Positions 52,474 to 60,892 of a stretch of DNA of 64,000 nucleotides are shown one piece after another. Under the pieces are notes generated by a model. That model did not search any database. It worked only from the letters and a program-made list of their open reading frames with translations, and was not told where the DNA came from. This stretch comes from Peribacillus deserti (GTDB lineage: Bacteria > Bacillota > Bacilli > Bacillales > DSM-1321). The translations under genes and the position numbers were made by a program. The DNA is taken from NCBI RefSeq assembly GCF_002863585.1, contig NZ_PGUY01000046.1, forward strand, positions 1-64,000, read 5' to 3'. Within the stretch, counting starts at the first letter, position 1. Every line of letters begins with the position of its first letter.

Positions 52474-53119
52474 ATTAACCTCAAAAAAATGACTTGCCTA
52501 TTTTCACTCATTTTCGTTAAAAGCATACTCCGAATCTTTTGATGCGTATTGTTACTATCATTCCTCAATCTGGAAGTATTATGAGTGTTTTACTGACTTT
52601 TGATTAAAAACGTCAAGCATATAGGCGGAATATGAAGAATAAAGCGGCTGGAGGAGTTTGGGCACAAAACTCAGGTTCACGGTCAATCAGGTTGACTTAG
52701 GAGCAAAAAACGAATGGGCAGAAAGTTTTTAAAACTACAAGCATATCGTCCGTCCGAGTATGAAAAATTTCATCACATATAAAAACAGCGGATAAAAAAT
52801 TGCGCATAACTCAAAAATCAGGGGTTAAAAACTAAACTGCTCAATTGAATTGGACTTCCGTGTAGTGAATGAGCTGATGTTCCATTGATTGGTGCACATA
52901 CTCTCATTTACCCGGAGGTAGTTCTGGCTCAAGTAATTAAGTTTTTATGAAGGCCTCAAATAAAACGGATACATATAATGGCAGCGGATAATAAACAGTA
53001 TGATCTACAGCAGAAAGAGTAATCTAGAAAAAAGAGGGTATTAATGCTGCATATGGAGCAATTATGGATGTGTATTCTACCCCCATATATAACTATTACA
53101 ATAGTAAGGAACTTTTATC
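52474..53119. other. Intergenic region without a recognised gene
   Basis: About 600 bases between the divergent germinant receptor operon and the glycosylase gene. Frames are short and not supported. A GGAGGAGTTTGG near 52650 and CCCGGAGGTAG near 52915 look like ribosome sites but lead to no open frame. No repeat of the families above was found. It may be an old decayed gene. Confidence 0.35.
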
Positions 53120-53743
53120 ATGGACTATAATTTTGAAAGCTATAATAAGCCGCTTAGTAAAGCTTTTTTTGCACAGCCTACTCTTGATCTGGCCCGGTCG
53201 CTGCTTGGCTGCCTGCTGGTTAAGGAAACTGCCGCTGGAACTGCCTCCGGTTATATTGTTGAAACGGAAGCATACATCGGGCCCATGGACCAGGCTGCCC
53301 ACAGCTATAATAATAGAAGAACAAAACGGACGGAAATCATGTTTGGGGAAGCTGGTTCGATCTATACCTACGTTATGCACACTCACTGCCTTGTGAATAT
53401 TGTAAGCGGGAAGATAGGGGCACCGGAAGCTGTATTAATCCGTGCAGTAGAGCCGGCCGCGGGGCTGGATTTAATGATGAGCAGACGGGGCATGGAGGAT
53501 AGTAGAAACTTAACGAACGGACCTGGTAAATTAACAAAAGCACTGGGGATTACCATGGACGATTATGGAGGTCATTTCACAAAACCGCCTCTTTACCTAG
53601 CAGAAGGAATCAAGCCGGATGCTATTTCCACCGGAAAACGCATAGGCATCGCCAACGCAGGAGATGCCGTCCATTACCCATGGCGATTTTGGGTTTCAGG
53701 TAATCCGTACGTATCTAGAAACTCTGGCAAGAAAGAATCTTAA
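53120..53743 (+). CDS. DNA-3-methyladenine glycosylase (AAG/MPG family)
   Basis: The 207-residue base-excision repair enzyme removes 3-methyladenine, hypoxanthine and etheno adducts. Diagnostic text: AQPTLDLARSLLGCLLVKE, the catalytic IVETEAYIGPMDQAAHSYNNRRTKRTEIMFGEAGSIYTYVMHTHCLVNIV and the C-terminal NAGDAVHYPWRFWVSGNPYVS. The general-base Glu is in VETEAY. It corresponds to B. subtilis YxlJ/Aag. AGGAAC precedes the ATG. Length is normal. Confidence 0.94.
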   Translation: MDYNFESYNKPLSKAFFAQPTLDLARSLLGCLLVKETAAGTASGYIVETEAYIGPMDQAAHSYNNRRTKRTEIMFGEAGSIYTYVMHTHCLVNIVSGKIGAPEAVLIRAVEPAAGLDLMMSRRGMEDSRNLTNGPGKLTKALGITMDDYGGHFTKPPLYLAEGIKPDAISTGKRIGIANAGDAVHYPWRFWVSGNPYVSRNSGKKES

Positions 53744-53767
53744 TTTGTACATGCTTTTTTTCAAAAC

Positions 53768-53792
53768 AAAAAAGCGATGTAGCCATCGCCCT
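53768..53792 (-). terminator. Terminator of yhbH
   Basis: GCGATG and CATCGC arms around GCTA on the minus strand, followed by TTTTTTG. Confidence 0.85.
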
Positions 53793-54965
53793 CTATGCAT
53801 ACATTTTGTTTTCATCTTTCTTGAAAAAACTCTTCATTGCATGAAACACATCAGATTTTTGTTTAAGAATATAATAATTAAATTTTTCATTGTTAATATT
53901 TTTATAAGCTGACATGAGGGTAGAATGTCTGTTGTATTGATTCACTTCCCCGTATCCAAACATATTGGAAACCTTCATTAACTCATTCACGAGCTTGACG
54001 CAGCGGGCATTGTCAGACGTTAGATTATCACCATCTGAAAAGTGAAACGGGTATATATTAAATTTAGAAGGGCTATATTTGAAATCTATCAGTTCCAGTG
54101 ACTTTCTGTATGCCGATGAACAGATCGTCCCACCGCTTTCACCTTTTGAAAAGAAATCTTCCTCTGAAACAACCTTGGCTTCTGTATGATGGGCTATAAA
54201 TTCAATTTCGACAGTCTCATATTTTGTTCGGAGAAATCTTGTCATCCAAAAGAAGAAGCTTCTGGCCATGTATTTTTCCCAAAGGCCCATAGATCCCGAA
54301 GTATCCATCATAGCAAGCACTACCGCTTTTGAATCTGGTTTAACGACTTCATTCCAGGTCTTAAACTTTAAATCATCCTTAGTTATAGGATGAAAGCCTG
54401 GTTTTCCGTTCATGGCGTTTCTTTTGAAAGCCGAAATCATGGTTTTCTTCTTATCAATGTTTCCCATGAGCCCTGTTTTTCTAATATCATTGAATTCTAT
54501 GTGTTCTATTGTATTCTCATCGAGTTCTTTTCTTTGCAGATTGGGGAGTTCCAGCTGCTTAAACAGCGCCTCTTCAATCTCCATCAATGATACCTCAGCC
54601 TCGTAATAATCCTCACCTGACTGATCTCCCGGGCCTTGGCCCTTTCCCGGGCCTTTCTGCTGCGACCCGGAACCATCTCTGGCCACAACATCACCAATCT
54701 GGCTGTCGCCGTCTCCCTGTCCTACATGTTTATTTTTGTCGTAATTATATCTAATCTTATATTCATCGAGTGAACGGATTGGGATTTTTATTACATCTCG
54801 CCCATTTGACATAACAATACTCTCTTCAGAAATTAAATCAGGCAGATTATTGCGAATGGCATCCTGCACTCTTTCCTGATGCCTTTGCTGATCATCATAT
54901 CCTTTGCGATGGAGGGACCAATCTTCTTTGGAAATCACAAACTGGCGATTTAGGTCATCTGTCAT
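53793..54965 (-). CDS. yhbH: Sporulation protein YhbH (DUF444, VWA-like)
   Basis: The 390-residue protein has a charged N-terminus with a Gly/Gln-rich linker ([21 protein letters not shown], about 98-120). A von Willebrand A-like core follows, with the MIDAS-type motif [30 protein letters not shown] and later [22 protein letters not shown]. YhbH (YeaH in E. coli) works with the PrkA kinase. The ATG at 54965 follows AGGAGGGGAAATAAAA. In B. subtilis it is the direct neighbour of prkA; here two genes separate them. Confidence 0.93.
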   Translation of the reverse strand: MTDDLNRQFVISKEDWSLHRKGYDDQQRHQERVQDAIRNNLPDLISEESIVMSNGRDVIKIPIRSLDEYKIRYNYDKNKHVGQGDGDSQIGDVVARDGSGSQQKGPGKGQGPGDQSGEDYYEAEVSLMEIEEALFKQLELPNLQRKELDENTIEHIEFNDIRKTGLMGNIDKKKTMISAFKRNAMNGKPGFHPITKDDLKFKTWNEVVKPDSKAVVLAMMDTSGSMGLWEKYMARSFFFWMTRFLRTKYETVEIEFIAHHTEAKVVSEEDFFSKGESGGTICSSAYRKSLELIDFKYSPSKFNIYPFHFSDGDNLTSDNARCVKLVNELMKVSNMFGYGEVNQYNRHSTLMSAYKNINNEKFNYYILKQKSDVFHAMKSFFKKDENKMYA

Positions 54966-55206
54966 TTTTATTTCCCCTCCTAACTTTTCTTACAACTTTG
55001 TTAATGCAGGCTCTGATTTGAATGGTAAAAAATAAGCCTGCTGTGGTATTAGGCTTAATGGGTACATATCCATCTTGATCACTAAAGGGACTTGATTACT
55101 CTATCATATGCAGTAAAGGTTAAAAATTTACAAATAATTTCGACAATTGCTCAAAAGCCCATAATCTCTTAAACTCTACATAACAGCTTTTCATCAGCTA
55201 TGGTAC
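54966..55206. other. Short intergenic region upstream of yhbH
   Basis: A+T-rich. It includes a TTCGACA at 55139-55145 (reverse of the Spo0A core TGTCGAA), too isolated to call. No other feature seen. Confidence 0.3.
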
Positions 55207-56364
55207 TTATAGTCTTTTGTCTCCCCAGAAGTTTAAAACAAAGTGCGCTTTCTGATTATACGCTACACATTCATAACCCTGCTTTTGCAGGGAATCGATG
55301 AGCTTTGGCAGGGATTCCGCTGTCCCCTTGTTTACATGCATCAAAACCACTGCTGGTGTTTGTTTTCCTTTCATTTTCTTAACGCCGGCAAGACAATTTT
55401 CAAGAATGCGGTTTGAATCCGTCTTTTGGTATCTCCAATCCTCCGTATCTACGTTCCAATCCCACATTTTAAAGCCCCTCACTGACAAACTGTTTCGATA
55501 AGGAACAGTCATGTAGGGTTTACTGCCGTATGGCACCCTGGTTAACCGGGAGCTGACTCCGGTAATTTGCAATAACGTTTTTCTTGCGGCCTCCATTTCC
55601 AAGCCTATGGCTGCTGTATTCTTTCCATACAATTTTCGTTTATCATGGCTGACACTGTGAAGCGCGGGATAATGCCCTTCCTTTATAGATCTTTTCACGA
55701 GAGATGAGTATTTTTTCATTTGAGGTTCAATCATAAAGAATGTAGCCTTGGCCTTTTTTGACTTTAATGTGTTTAATATTGAATCCATAAAGGGGCCTGG
55801 TCCATCATCGAAGGTTAAATATATAGGAATCCGCTTTTTTTGAGCGGGAGGATTGTAAACAGTGAACATTTGTTGTTTATGCTTCTGCAGGAACTGAGCA
55901 TCGGTCAGTTTTGCTGTTGTTTGGCTGAACCTTATAACAGGTCCTTGTTTCAGATATTGTACATTATATCCAAAGTACGAGCAGATTGCTTCGGCTGATA
56001 CATATTGGGTTTGCTGCCGCTGCAGAATTTCAATGGACTTCTGAAATCCTCTTTTATCAGTTACCAATCTATTGGTGAAAAGTATGTGCAGCAGTTTGTT
56101 TCGATCATTCTTTTTATAAAGAGTTACTTCATTTTGGTTTATCCATTGTATCTCTATATCTAATTCAGTAAATCGATCTAACGATACATATACCCTGTTT
56201 CCTTCTGAGATCACGGCCGTCCCTGGCGGAGTAAGCAGCCTATCGTTGACACCAAACAGCATCTTCTCTTTGAACTGACTGCTTTCAGCTGCCTGAGCAG
56301 TAAGCTGAGGAAAATAAAATAAGAATACACTCATCAAAAATAGGAATAGCCCCCACTTTTTCAC
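55207..56364 (-). CDS. Secreted polysaccharide deacetylase with an N-terminal stalk domain
   Basis: The 385-residue protein has a signal peptide (residues 1-25, ending TAQAAE). Next is a copper-amine-oxidase-like stalk domain (about 35-140, RVYVSLDRFTELDIEIQWIN and YVSAEAICSYFGYNVQYL). The NodB domain (about 180-370) has the metal and catalytic motifs TFDDGPGPFMDSILN and HSVSHDKRKLYG, RVPYGSKPYM, DWNVDTEDW and VVLMHVNKGTAESL. It should remove acetyl groups from peptidoglycan or another wall glycan outside the cell. It lies between yhbH and prkA, an unusual place. Confidence 0.9.
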   Translation of the reverse strand: MKKWGLFLFLMSVFLFYFPQLTAQAAESSQFKEKMLFGVNDRLLTPPGTAVISEGNRVYVSLDRFTELDIEIQWINQNEVTLYKKNDRNKLLHILFTNRLVTDKRGFQKSIEILQRQQTQYVSAEAICSYFGYNVQYLKQGPVIRFSQTTAKLTDAQFLQKHKQQMFTVYNPPAQKKRIPIYLTFDDGPGPFMDSILNTLKSKKAKATFFMIEPQMKKYSSLVKRSIKEGHYPALHSVSHDKRKLYGKNTAAIGLEMEAARKTLLQITGVSSRLTRVPYGSKPYMTVPYRNSLSVRGFKMWDWNVDTEDWRYQKTDSNRILENCLAGVKKMKGKQTPAVVLMHVNKGTAESLPKLIDSLQKQGYECVAYNQKAHFVLNFWGDKRL

Positions 56365-56486
56365 ATGCTCTCTCTCCCCTTCTTTCTTTGTATATAGCTA
56401 TTAGGAGAGAACGCTAAATATGTTTAATTGTAGTAGAGTAAATAAATTAAAATAGTAGGTATTATGCATATAGAATAAAAAAATAC

Positions 56487-56515
56487 AGCAGCCTCTTTTA
56501 CAGGCTGCTTATTGT
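56487..56515 (-). terminator. Terminator of the 64-aa gene next to prkA
   Basis: AAGCAGCCTG and CAGGCTGCTG-type arms around TAAAAGAGG, with TTTTTTATT on the minus strand. Confidence 0.75.
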
Positions 56516-56521
56516 GGAGTA

Positions 56522-56716
56522 TCAAAATCCTTCCCTGTTTCTTAATTCTTCCTCATGCTGCACTGGATCTGGATGTTTACCATAGGTGCCCAGTTCTTCG
56601 TTACTTCTCATATTCTCCATCTGCTTGCCAAGGAACTTCATTTCCTTCAGATTCCGGGCCATAGAGCTATTTTCCGGTACTTGTTCAGGCTTTACATATT
56701 CTTTCAATGCATTCAC
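56522..56716 (-). CDS. Small hydrophilic protein, 64 aa
   Basis: Not recognised. MNALKEYVKPEQVPENSSMA leads to a helix (RNLKEMKFLGKQMENMR) and an acidic tail (HEEELRNREGF). No membrane segment or cysteine. AAAAGGGGTGAATGC precedes the ATG and a terminator follows, so it is likely expressed alone. Size and charge recall small spore or stress proteins, but no match is claimed. Confidence 0.6.
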   Translation of the reverse strand: MNALKEYVKPEQVPENSSMARNLKEMKFLGKQMENMRSNEELGTYGKHPDPVQHEEELRNREGF

Positions 56717-56832
56717 CCCTTTTACTGAATTAATACCCGGTATTGTTTTTTAAAAAACTCGTCTTTCATCAAGTTTTTTTGGGTGAAAGCGGCAACCGTA
56801 CTTATGAAAGATAATAATTGTGTTTTCCTTTG

Positions 56833-57062
56833 TCCCTTTTCTACAAGATTGTTGTTTATTGATAAGTTTCTGTGTATCTACCCTATTGTAAAAAGGTTGA
56901 TTGGAACGTAAGGTGCGAGACTCCTGCGGGAGCAGCGGGACAGATGAGAACCCACAGGCGAAGCCGAGGAGGCTTAGCGCCCGCCCCTAAGGTCCGCGAG
57001 CATCCTCACGTTCCAATCAACCCCCTTGTTCAATAACTACAATGTTTGCGAAAAACCCTTTC
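56833..57062. mobile_element. MITE-like dispersed element, copy C (about 230 bp, inverted relative to B)
   Basis: Read on the minus strand it parallels copy B throughout: TTTTTCGCAAACATTGTAGT, TATTGAACAAGGGGG, GTTGATTGGAACG, the G+C-rich block with CTCGGCTTCGCCTGTGGG and CTGCTCCCGCAGGAG, ACGTTCCAATCAAC, ACAATAGGG and AACAACAATCTTGTAGAAAA. In this copy the inner ends GTTGATTGGAACGT and ACGTTCCAATCAAC are perfect inverted repeats. It fills most of the gap before prkA's terminator. Confidence 0.75.
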
Positions 57063-57102
57063 CATTTACCAGACAAGCATTTTCAACAGAACCTTTGAAT
57101 GA

Positions 57103-57136
57103 TAGAAAACACCTGCTATACAAGCAGGTGTTATAT
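57103..57136 (-). terminator. Terminator of prkA
   Basis: AACACCTGCT and AGCAGGTGTT arms around TGTAT on the minus strand, followed by TTTCTATC. Confidence 0.85.
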
Positions 57137-57137
57137 T

Positions 57138-59033
57138 CTATCTATTCAGCAGGCTGCCCACATAACGGAGAAGCTCATTTGCAGAGGTAGTGTTATACCC
57201 GTGCTCATCAACCAGCCGTGCCACTACTTCGTTTATTTTCTTAAGCTGCGTTTCATCAGGTGTTTTCGAAGATGTTGTAATCTTGACTACATCCTTCAGA
57301 TCAGCAAATAGTTTTTTCTGAATCGCTTCCCTGAGCCGGTCATGAGAGTTGTAATCAAATCGCTTGCCTTTTCTGGCATAAGCAGAGATTCGGATTAAGA
57401 TTTCTTCCCGAAAAGATTTCTTTGCATTTTCAGAAATTCCTATCTGTTCTTCAATAGAACGCATTAATTTTTCATCCGGACTGATTTCCTCGCCTGTAAG
57501 CTGGTCTCTCAGCTTGTTTTTATTGCAATAGGCCTCCACATTATCAAGGTAATTATCCATAAGAGTTTTCGCGCTTTCCTCGTAAGAGTACACAAATGCT
57601 TTTTGGACTTCCTTTTTAGCGATCGTATCATATTCCTTACGGGCAACCGAAATAAAGTTCATATACTTTTCTCGGAGCTCTGCTGTAATAGATGGATGCT
57701 GATCGAGGCCTTCTTTCAAAGAACGCAGCACATCAAGAGCATTAATCGATGGGACTTCTTTTCTGATAATCGTCGACGAAATCCGGTTGATCACATAACG
57801 TGGATCAATTCCGCTCATTCCTTCGTCCTGGTATTCTTTCTTCAATTCTTCCAGGTCAGCTGTATTATACCCTTCGACATTCTCACCATCGTATAATCTC
57901 ATCTTTTTAACCAGATCAATATCACCCTTCTTAGGGTCCTTTAAGCGTGACAAAATGGAGAACATGGCGGCAACTTTCAATGTATGTGGTGCAACATGCA
58001 CATTATTAACATCACTTTCATTGATCATTTTTTCATAGATCTTCTCTTCTTCGGTCACTTTTAAATTGTATGGCACTGGCATTACGATGATCCGTGAATG
58101 CAGGGCCTCATTCTTTTTGTTAGAAATAAAAGCTCGATATTCGGTTTCATTAGTGTGGGCAACGATGAGTTCATCTGCACTGATCAGGGCAAACCTTCCT
58201 GCTTTGAAGTTGCCTTCCTGTGTTAATGAAAGCAGGTGCCATAAAAACTTTTCATCACACTTAAGCATTTCCTGGAACTCCATGATTCCCCGGTTTGCTT
58301 TGTTAAGTTCTCCATCAAAACGGTATGCGCGGGGATCAGATTCAGATCCGAACTCAGCTATGGTTGAGAAATCAATGCTTCCAGTTAAATCGGCAATATC
58401 CTGGGATTTAGGGTCTGATGGACTGAATGTACCAATGCCGACCCTTTTATCTTCTGATAAAAAGATCCGCTCTACCTGCACATCTTCAATCCGGCCATTA
58501 TATTCTTTTTCAAGTCTCATAAGGTTAAGAGGGGATAAATTGCCTTCTATGCGTATACCATATTCTTTATAAAAATCATCTCGTAAATACTGGGGAATAA
58601 GATGCAGCGGATCTTCATGCATCGGGCAGCCTTTAATGGCAAAAATGGAACCGTTTGGAGTATGGGAGTAATTTTCAAGACCCCGCTTCAGCATGGCAAC
58701 CAGTGTAGACTTACCTCCGCTGACCGGTCCCATTAACAGTAAAATCCGCTTCCTTACATCCAGCCTTTTAGCTGCAGGATGGAAATACTCTTCGACCAGG
58801 CGCTCCAAGGAATCTTCTAGCCCAAATAGCTGTCCGCTGAAAAAGTTATATTTTCTCTGGCCATTTACTTCTTCAATCCCAGCGTCTTTTATCATGTTAT
58901 AAACACGCGAATGTGCGGACTGAGCAACCTCGGGCCTTTCTTTAAGGAGTTCCAGGTAATCAGCAAAAGTGCCTTCCCATTTTAATTTCTGTTCATCTTC
59001 TCGGTATCTTTCAATTTTTTTTAATATATCCAT
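57138..59033 (-). CDS. prkA: Serine protein kinase/AAA+ protein PrkA
   Basis: The 631-residue protein matches B. subtilis PrkA in length. The N-terminal AAA+ part has Walker A GPVSGGKSTLVAML (about 102-115) and the strongly conserved ALFSPSDPKSQDIADLTGS-type segment (FSPSDPKSQDIADLTGSIDF). The kinase-like C-terminal part includes the regions FDYNSHDRLREAIQKKLF and GYNTTSANELLRYVGSLL. It is expressed in sporulation and starvation and works with YhbH; SpoVR completes the set. AGAGGAGGATCCATA precedes the ATG. Confidence 0.95.
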   Translation of the reverse strand: MDILKKIERYREDEQKLKWEGTFADYLELLKERPEVAQSAHSRVYNMIKDAGIEEVNGQRKYNFFSGQLFGLEDSLERLVEEYFHPAAKRLDVRKRILLLMGPVSGGKSTLVAMLKRGLENYSHTPNGSIFAIKGCPMHEDPLHLIPQYLRDDFYKEYGIRIEGNLSPLNLMRLEKEYNGRIEDVQVERIFLSEDKRVGIGTFSPSDPKSQDIADLTGSIDFSTIAEFGSESDPRAYRFDGELNKANRGIMEFQEMLKCDEKFLWHLLSLTQEGNFKAGRFALISADELIVAHTNETEYRAFISNKKNEALHSRIIVMPVPYNLKVTEEEKIYEKMINESDVNNVHVAPHTLKVAAMFSILSRLKDPKKGDIDLVKKMRLYDGENVEGYNTADLEELKKEYQDEGMSGIDPRYVINRISSTIIRKEVPSINALDVLRSLKEGLDQHPSITAELREKYMNFISVARKEYDTIAKKEVQKAFVYSYEESAKTLMDNYLDNVEAYCNKNKLRDQLTGEEISPDEKLMRSIEEQIGISENAKKSFREEILIRISAYARKGKRFDYNSHDRLREAIQKKLFADLKDVVKITTSSKTPDETQLKKINEVVARLVDEHGYNTTSANELLRYVGSLLNR

Positions 59034-59170
59034 TATGGATCCTCCTCTGTTCTTTTTCAGAGACGATTAATACAATGTATGCACCCATGCCCAATAAAAT
59101 GAGCCCAATTCTTCGAACAAATACAGCCCACTACCTGAATCTTCCTGTTAAATTTGAAAATAGATTTTCA

Positions 59171-59236
59171 TTCACAGTCAAAAAAAGATAAGATATAATA
59201 GCAGTATCAGTACATACCCATAAGTGGGTTTTTTTC
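59171..59236 (+). promoter_or_regulatory. Strong sigma-A-like promoter followed by a short hairpin
   Basis: TTCACA (59171-59176), exactly 17 bases, TATAAT (59194-59199). About 15 bases after the likely start, ACCCATAAGTGGGT plus seven T forms a small terminator-like hairpin. Some transcripts may stop there; read-through would reach the 29-residue gene. Confidence 0.6.
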
Positions 59237-59294
59237 TCATTTTATTGAATCGGCAGCCTAATGGCATGAGCAGACAAAGGAGGATCTTCACAGG

Positions 59295-59384
59295 ATGAAT
59301 TTGATTTTAATTTTAGGTGTTACGGTAACCTTTCTTGTTGCGATTTTTACAGCTGGCTACGATGATAAACCAGGAGTAAAATAA
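59295..59384 (+). CDS. Single-helix membrane peptide, 29 aa
   Basis: The peptide MNLILILGVTVTFLVAIFTA continues GYDDKPGVK: one transmembrane helix and a short acidic/basic tail. AAAGGAGGATCTTCACAGG is a strong ribosome site. It has its own promoter and a perfect terminator, so it is very likely a real gene. Similar tiny proteins with a GYDDKPG-type tail occur in Bacillus as I recall, without a function. Confidence 0.7.
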   Translation: MNLILILGVTVTFLVAIFTAGYDDKPGVK

Positions 59385-59388
59385 TGCT

Positions 59389-59420
59389 TCAACAAAAAAA
59401 GCTGCGTACGCAGCTTTTTT
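59389..59420. terminator. Bidirectional terminator between the 29-aa gene and nfrA
   Basis: AAAAAAAGCTGCG and CGCAGCTTTTTTT are perfect arms around TA. Confidence 0.95.
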
Positions 59421-60169
59421 TATTTCTTATTCAGGCCCTTACCCTGCACAAATGTCTTCATATACATTCTCCGTCCAGCAGAAAGCATATGAGCCATCTG
59501 GCTTGTCCAGGTATCCGAACGTTTCCCGCCTGTACGTTCCTTATAATATTCGGATGTTGTCCGGTTATAGTCTTTCAGCTGTTCCAGGTATCTGTCTTTA
59601 CTTTGTTGATATTCATCTTCCATATACACATGCTCAAAAGGCAATCGCGGCTTCTTGTCATTTACCTGATCAGGATATCCAAAAACCATTCCGAATAAAG
59701 GAATCACTCTGTCTGGAGTATTCAGTACTTTGCAGACCTCAGGCAGATTATTGCGTATCCCCCCTATGTAACAGATTCCAAGTCCCATGGATTCGGCTGC
59801 AATTGCTGCATTTTGTGCGGCCAGAGCAGCATCTATGCAGGCAACCATAAACTTCTCCGTACTATCGAGCGACGCTTCAAGGTCCTGGCCCTCAAGTTCA
59901 CCTATAAGTGTGTGCCTATAGAGATCGGCACAGAAAACCATTAGATGGCCATTTTCTTCTACATACGTTTGAGAACCGGCCAGTTCAGCCAATGCTTTCT
60001 TTTTGCCGGGATCGGTGATTCCTATAATTGAATATGCCTGGATAAAACTTGATGTAGAAGCTGCCTGGGCACTTTCAACAATTGTTTTTATCTGATCCTC
60101 GGAGAGCGGTCTAGGAAGAAATGACCGCTGTGAACGATGATTCAGAATCGTCTCAATCACACTGTTCAT
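59420..60169 (-). CDS. nfrA: FMN-dependent NADPH oxidoreductase NfrA (nitroreductase family)
   Basis: The 249-residue flavoprotein has RSQRSFLPRPLSEDQIKTIVESAQAASTSSFIQAYSIIGI (FMN phosphate binding through Arg and Ser), AALAAQNAAIAAESMGLGICYIGGIRNN and the C-terminal GKRSDTWTSQMAHML. This is the NfrA1 (YwcG) type, reducing FMN, nitro compounds and quinones. The second residues (MNSVIETILNHRSQRSF) are typical and GAGTGAGTAG precedes the ATG. It lies between trmL and prkA. Confidence 0.93.
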   Translation of the reverse strand: MNSVIETILNHRSQRSFLPRPLSEDQIKTIVESAQAASTSSFIQAYSIIGITDPGKKKALAELAGSQTYVEENGHLMVFCADLYRHTLIGELEGQDLEASLDSTEKFMVACIDAALAAQNAAIAAESMGLGICYIGGIRNNLPEVCKVLNTPDRVIPLFGMVFGYPDQVNDKKPRLPFEHVYMEDEYQQSKDRYLEQLKDYNRTTSEYYKERTGGKRSDTWTSQMAHMLSAGRRMYMKTFVQGKGLNKK

Positions 60170-60236
60170 CTACTCACTCCTATACTCTGGTGTTCCTCTA
60201 TATTGTACACTTATTCTTCCCGGTTAAAAAAGAAAG

Positions 60237-60292
60237 AACCTTCCTAAGAGACGGTGAAGTAAATTCCCTTCAGCCTCTTATAAGGAAGGTTA
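60237..60292 (-). terminator. Terminator of trmL
   Basis: AACCTTCCTTATAAGAGGCTG and CACCGTCTCTTAGGAAGGTT arms form a long imperfect stem, followed by CTTTCTTTTTT on the minus strand. Confidence 0.8.
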
Positions 60293-60763
60293 AGTTAAAT
60301 GAGCGTATTCCTGCTGTCTTAAAGCTTCATAAACCAGGATAGCAGCGGTATTCGATAAATTCAGAGAGCGGACTTTATCCGTCATTGGAATCCTGAGGCA
60401 GCGTTCCATATTTTCTTGAATCAGATCTTTCGGCAGCCCTGTAGTCTCTCGGCCGAAAATGAAATAGTAATCCTTGTCTGTTTCGCTGTAATCAAACGAC
60501 GAAAATGTCTTCTCACCGAATTTAGTAATAAAGAAAAACTCGCCATTTACATTTTTCTCAAAGAATTCTTCCAAGGAATCATAATATGTGATGGATACAT
60601 GCTCCCAATAATCCAGACCAGCCCGCTTCAGCATTTTATCGTCTGTTGAAAACCCGAGGGGACGAATTAGATGCAGTGCGGTATCTGTAGCAGCACAGGT
60701 CCTTGCGATATTACCTGTATTAGAAGGAATCTGCGGCTGGTATAAAACAATATGTATGGCCAT
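60290..60763 (-). CDS. trmL: tRNA (cytidine/uridine(34)-2'-O)-methyltransferase
   Basis: The 157-residue SPOUT methyltransferase has MAIHIVLYQPQIPSNTGNIARTCAATDTALHLIRPLGF, the knot motif FIFGRETTGLPKDLI and MTDKVRSLNLSNTAAILVYEALRQ. It methylates the wobble ribose of tRNA-Leu. Formerly CspR in B. subtilis, next to yhbB and queG there as here. GAGGTGACATAA precedes the ATG. Confidence 0.96.
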   Translation of the reverse strand: MAIHIVLYQPQIPSNTGNIARTCAATDTALHLIRPLGFSTDDKMLKRAGLDYWEHVSITYYDSLEEFFEKNVNGEFFFITKFGEKTFSSFDYSETDKDYYFIFGRETTGLPKDLIQENMERCLRIPMTDKVRSLNLSNTAAILVYEALRQQEYAHLT

Positions 60764-60892
60764 TTATGTCACCTCTTCTAATCTTTCTACAGCTATTATA
60801 AACCTATTTTTAAAAAAGAAAAGCGCAGGGGCTTGTTTAGTCACTTATATTAGTTGCTGGGTAATGGAGCGGGACTACATGTTTATATCCAG

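Noticed and set aside
55139-55145. Single Spo0A core box upstream of yhbH
   Set aside because: One heptamer in A+T-rich DNA, without a second box or a promoter nearby, is expected by chance.
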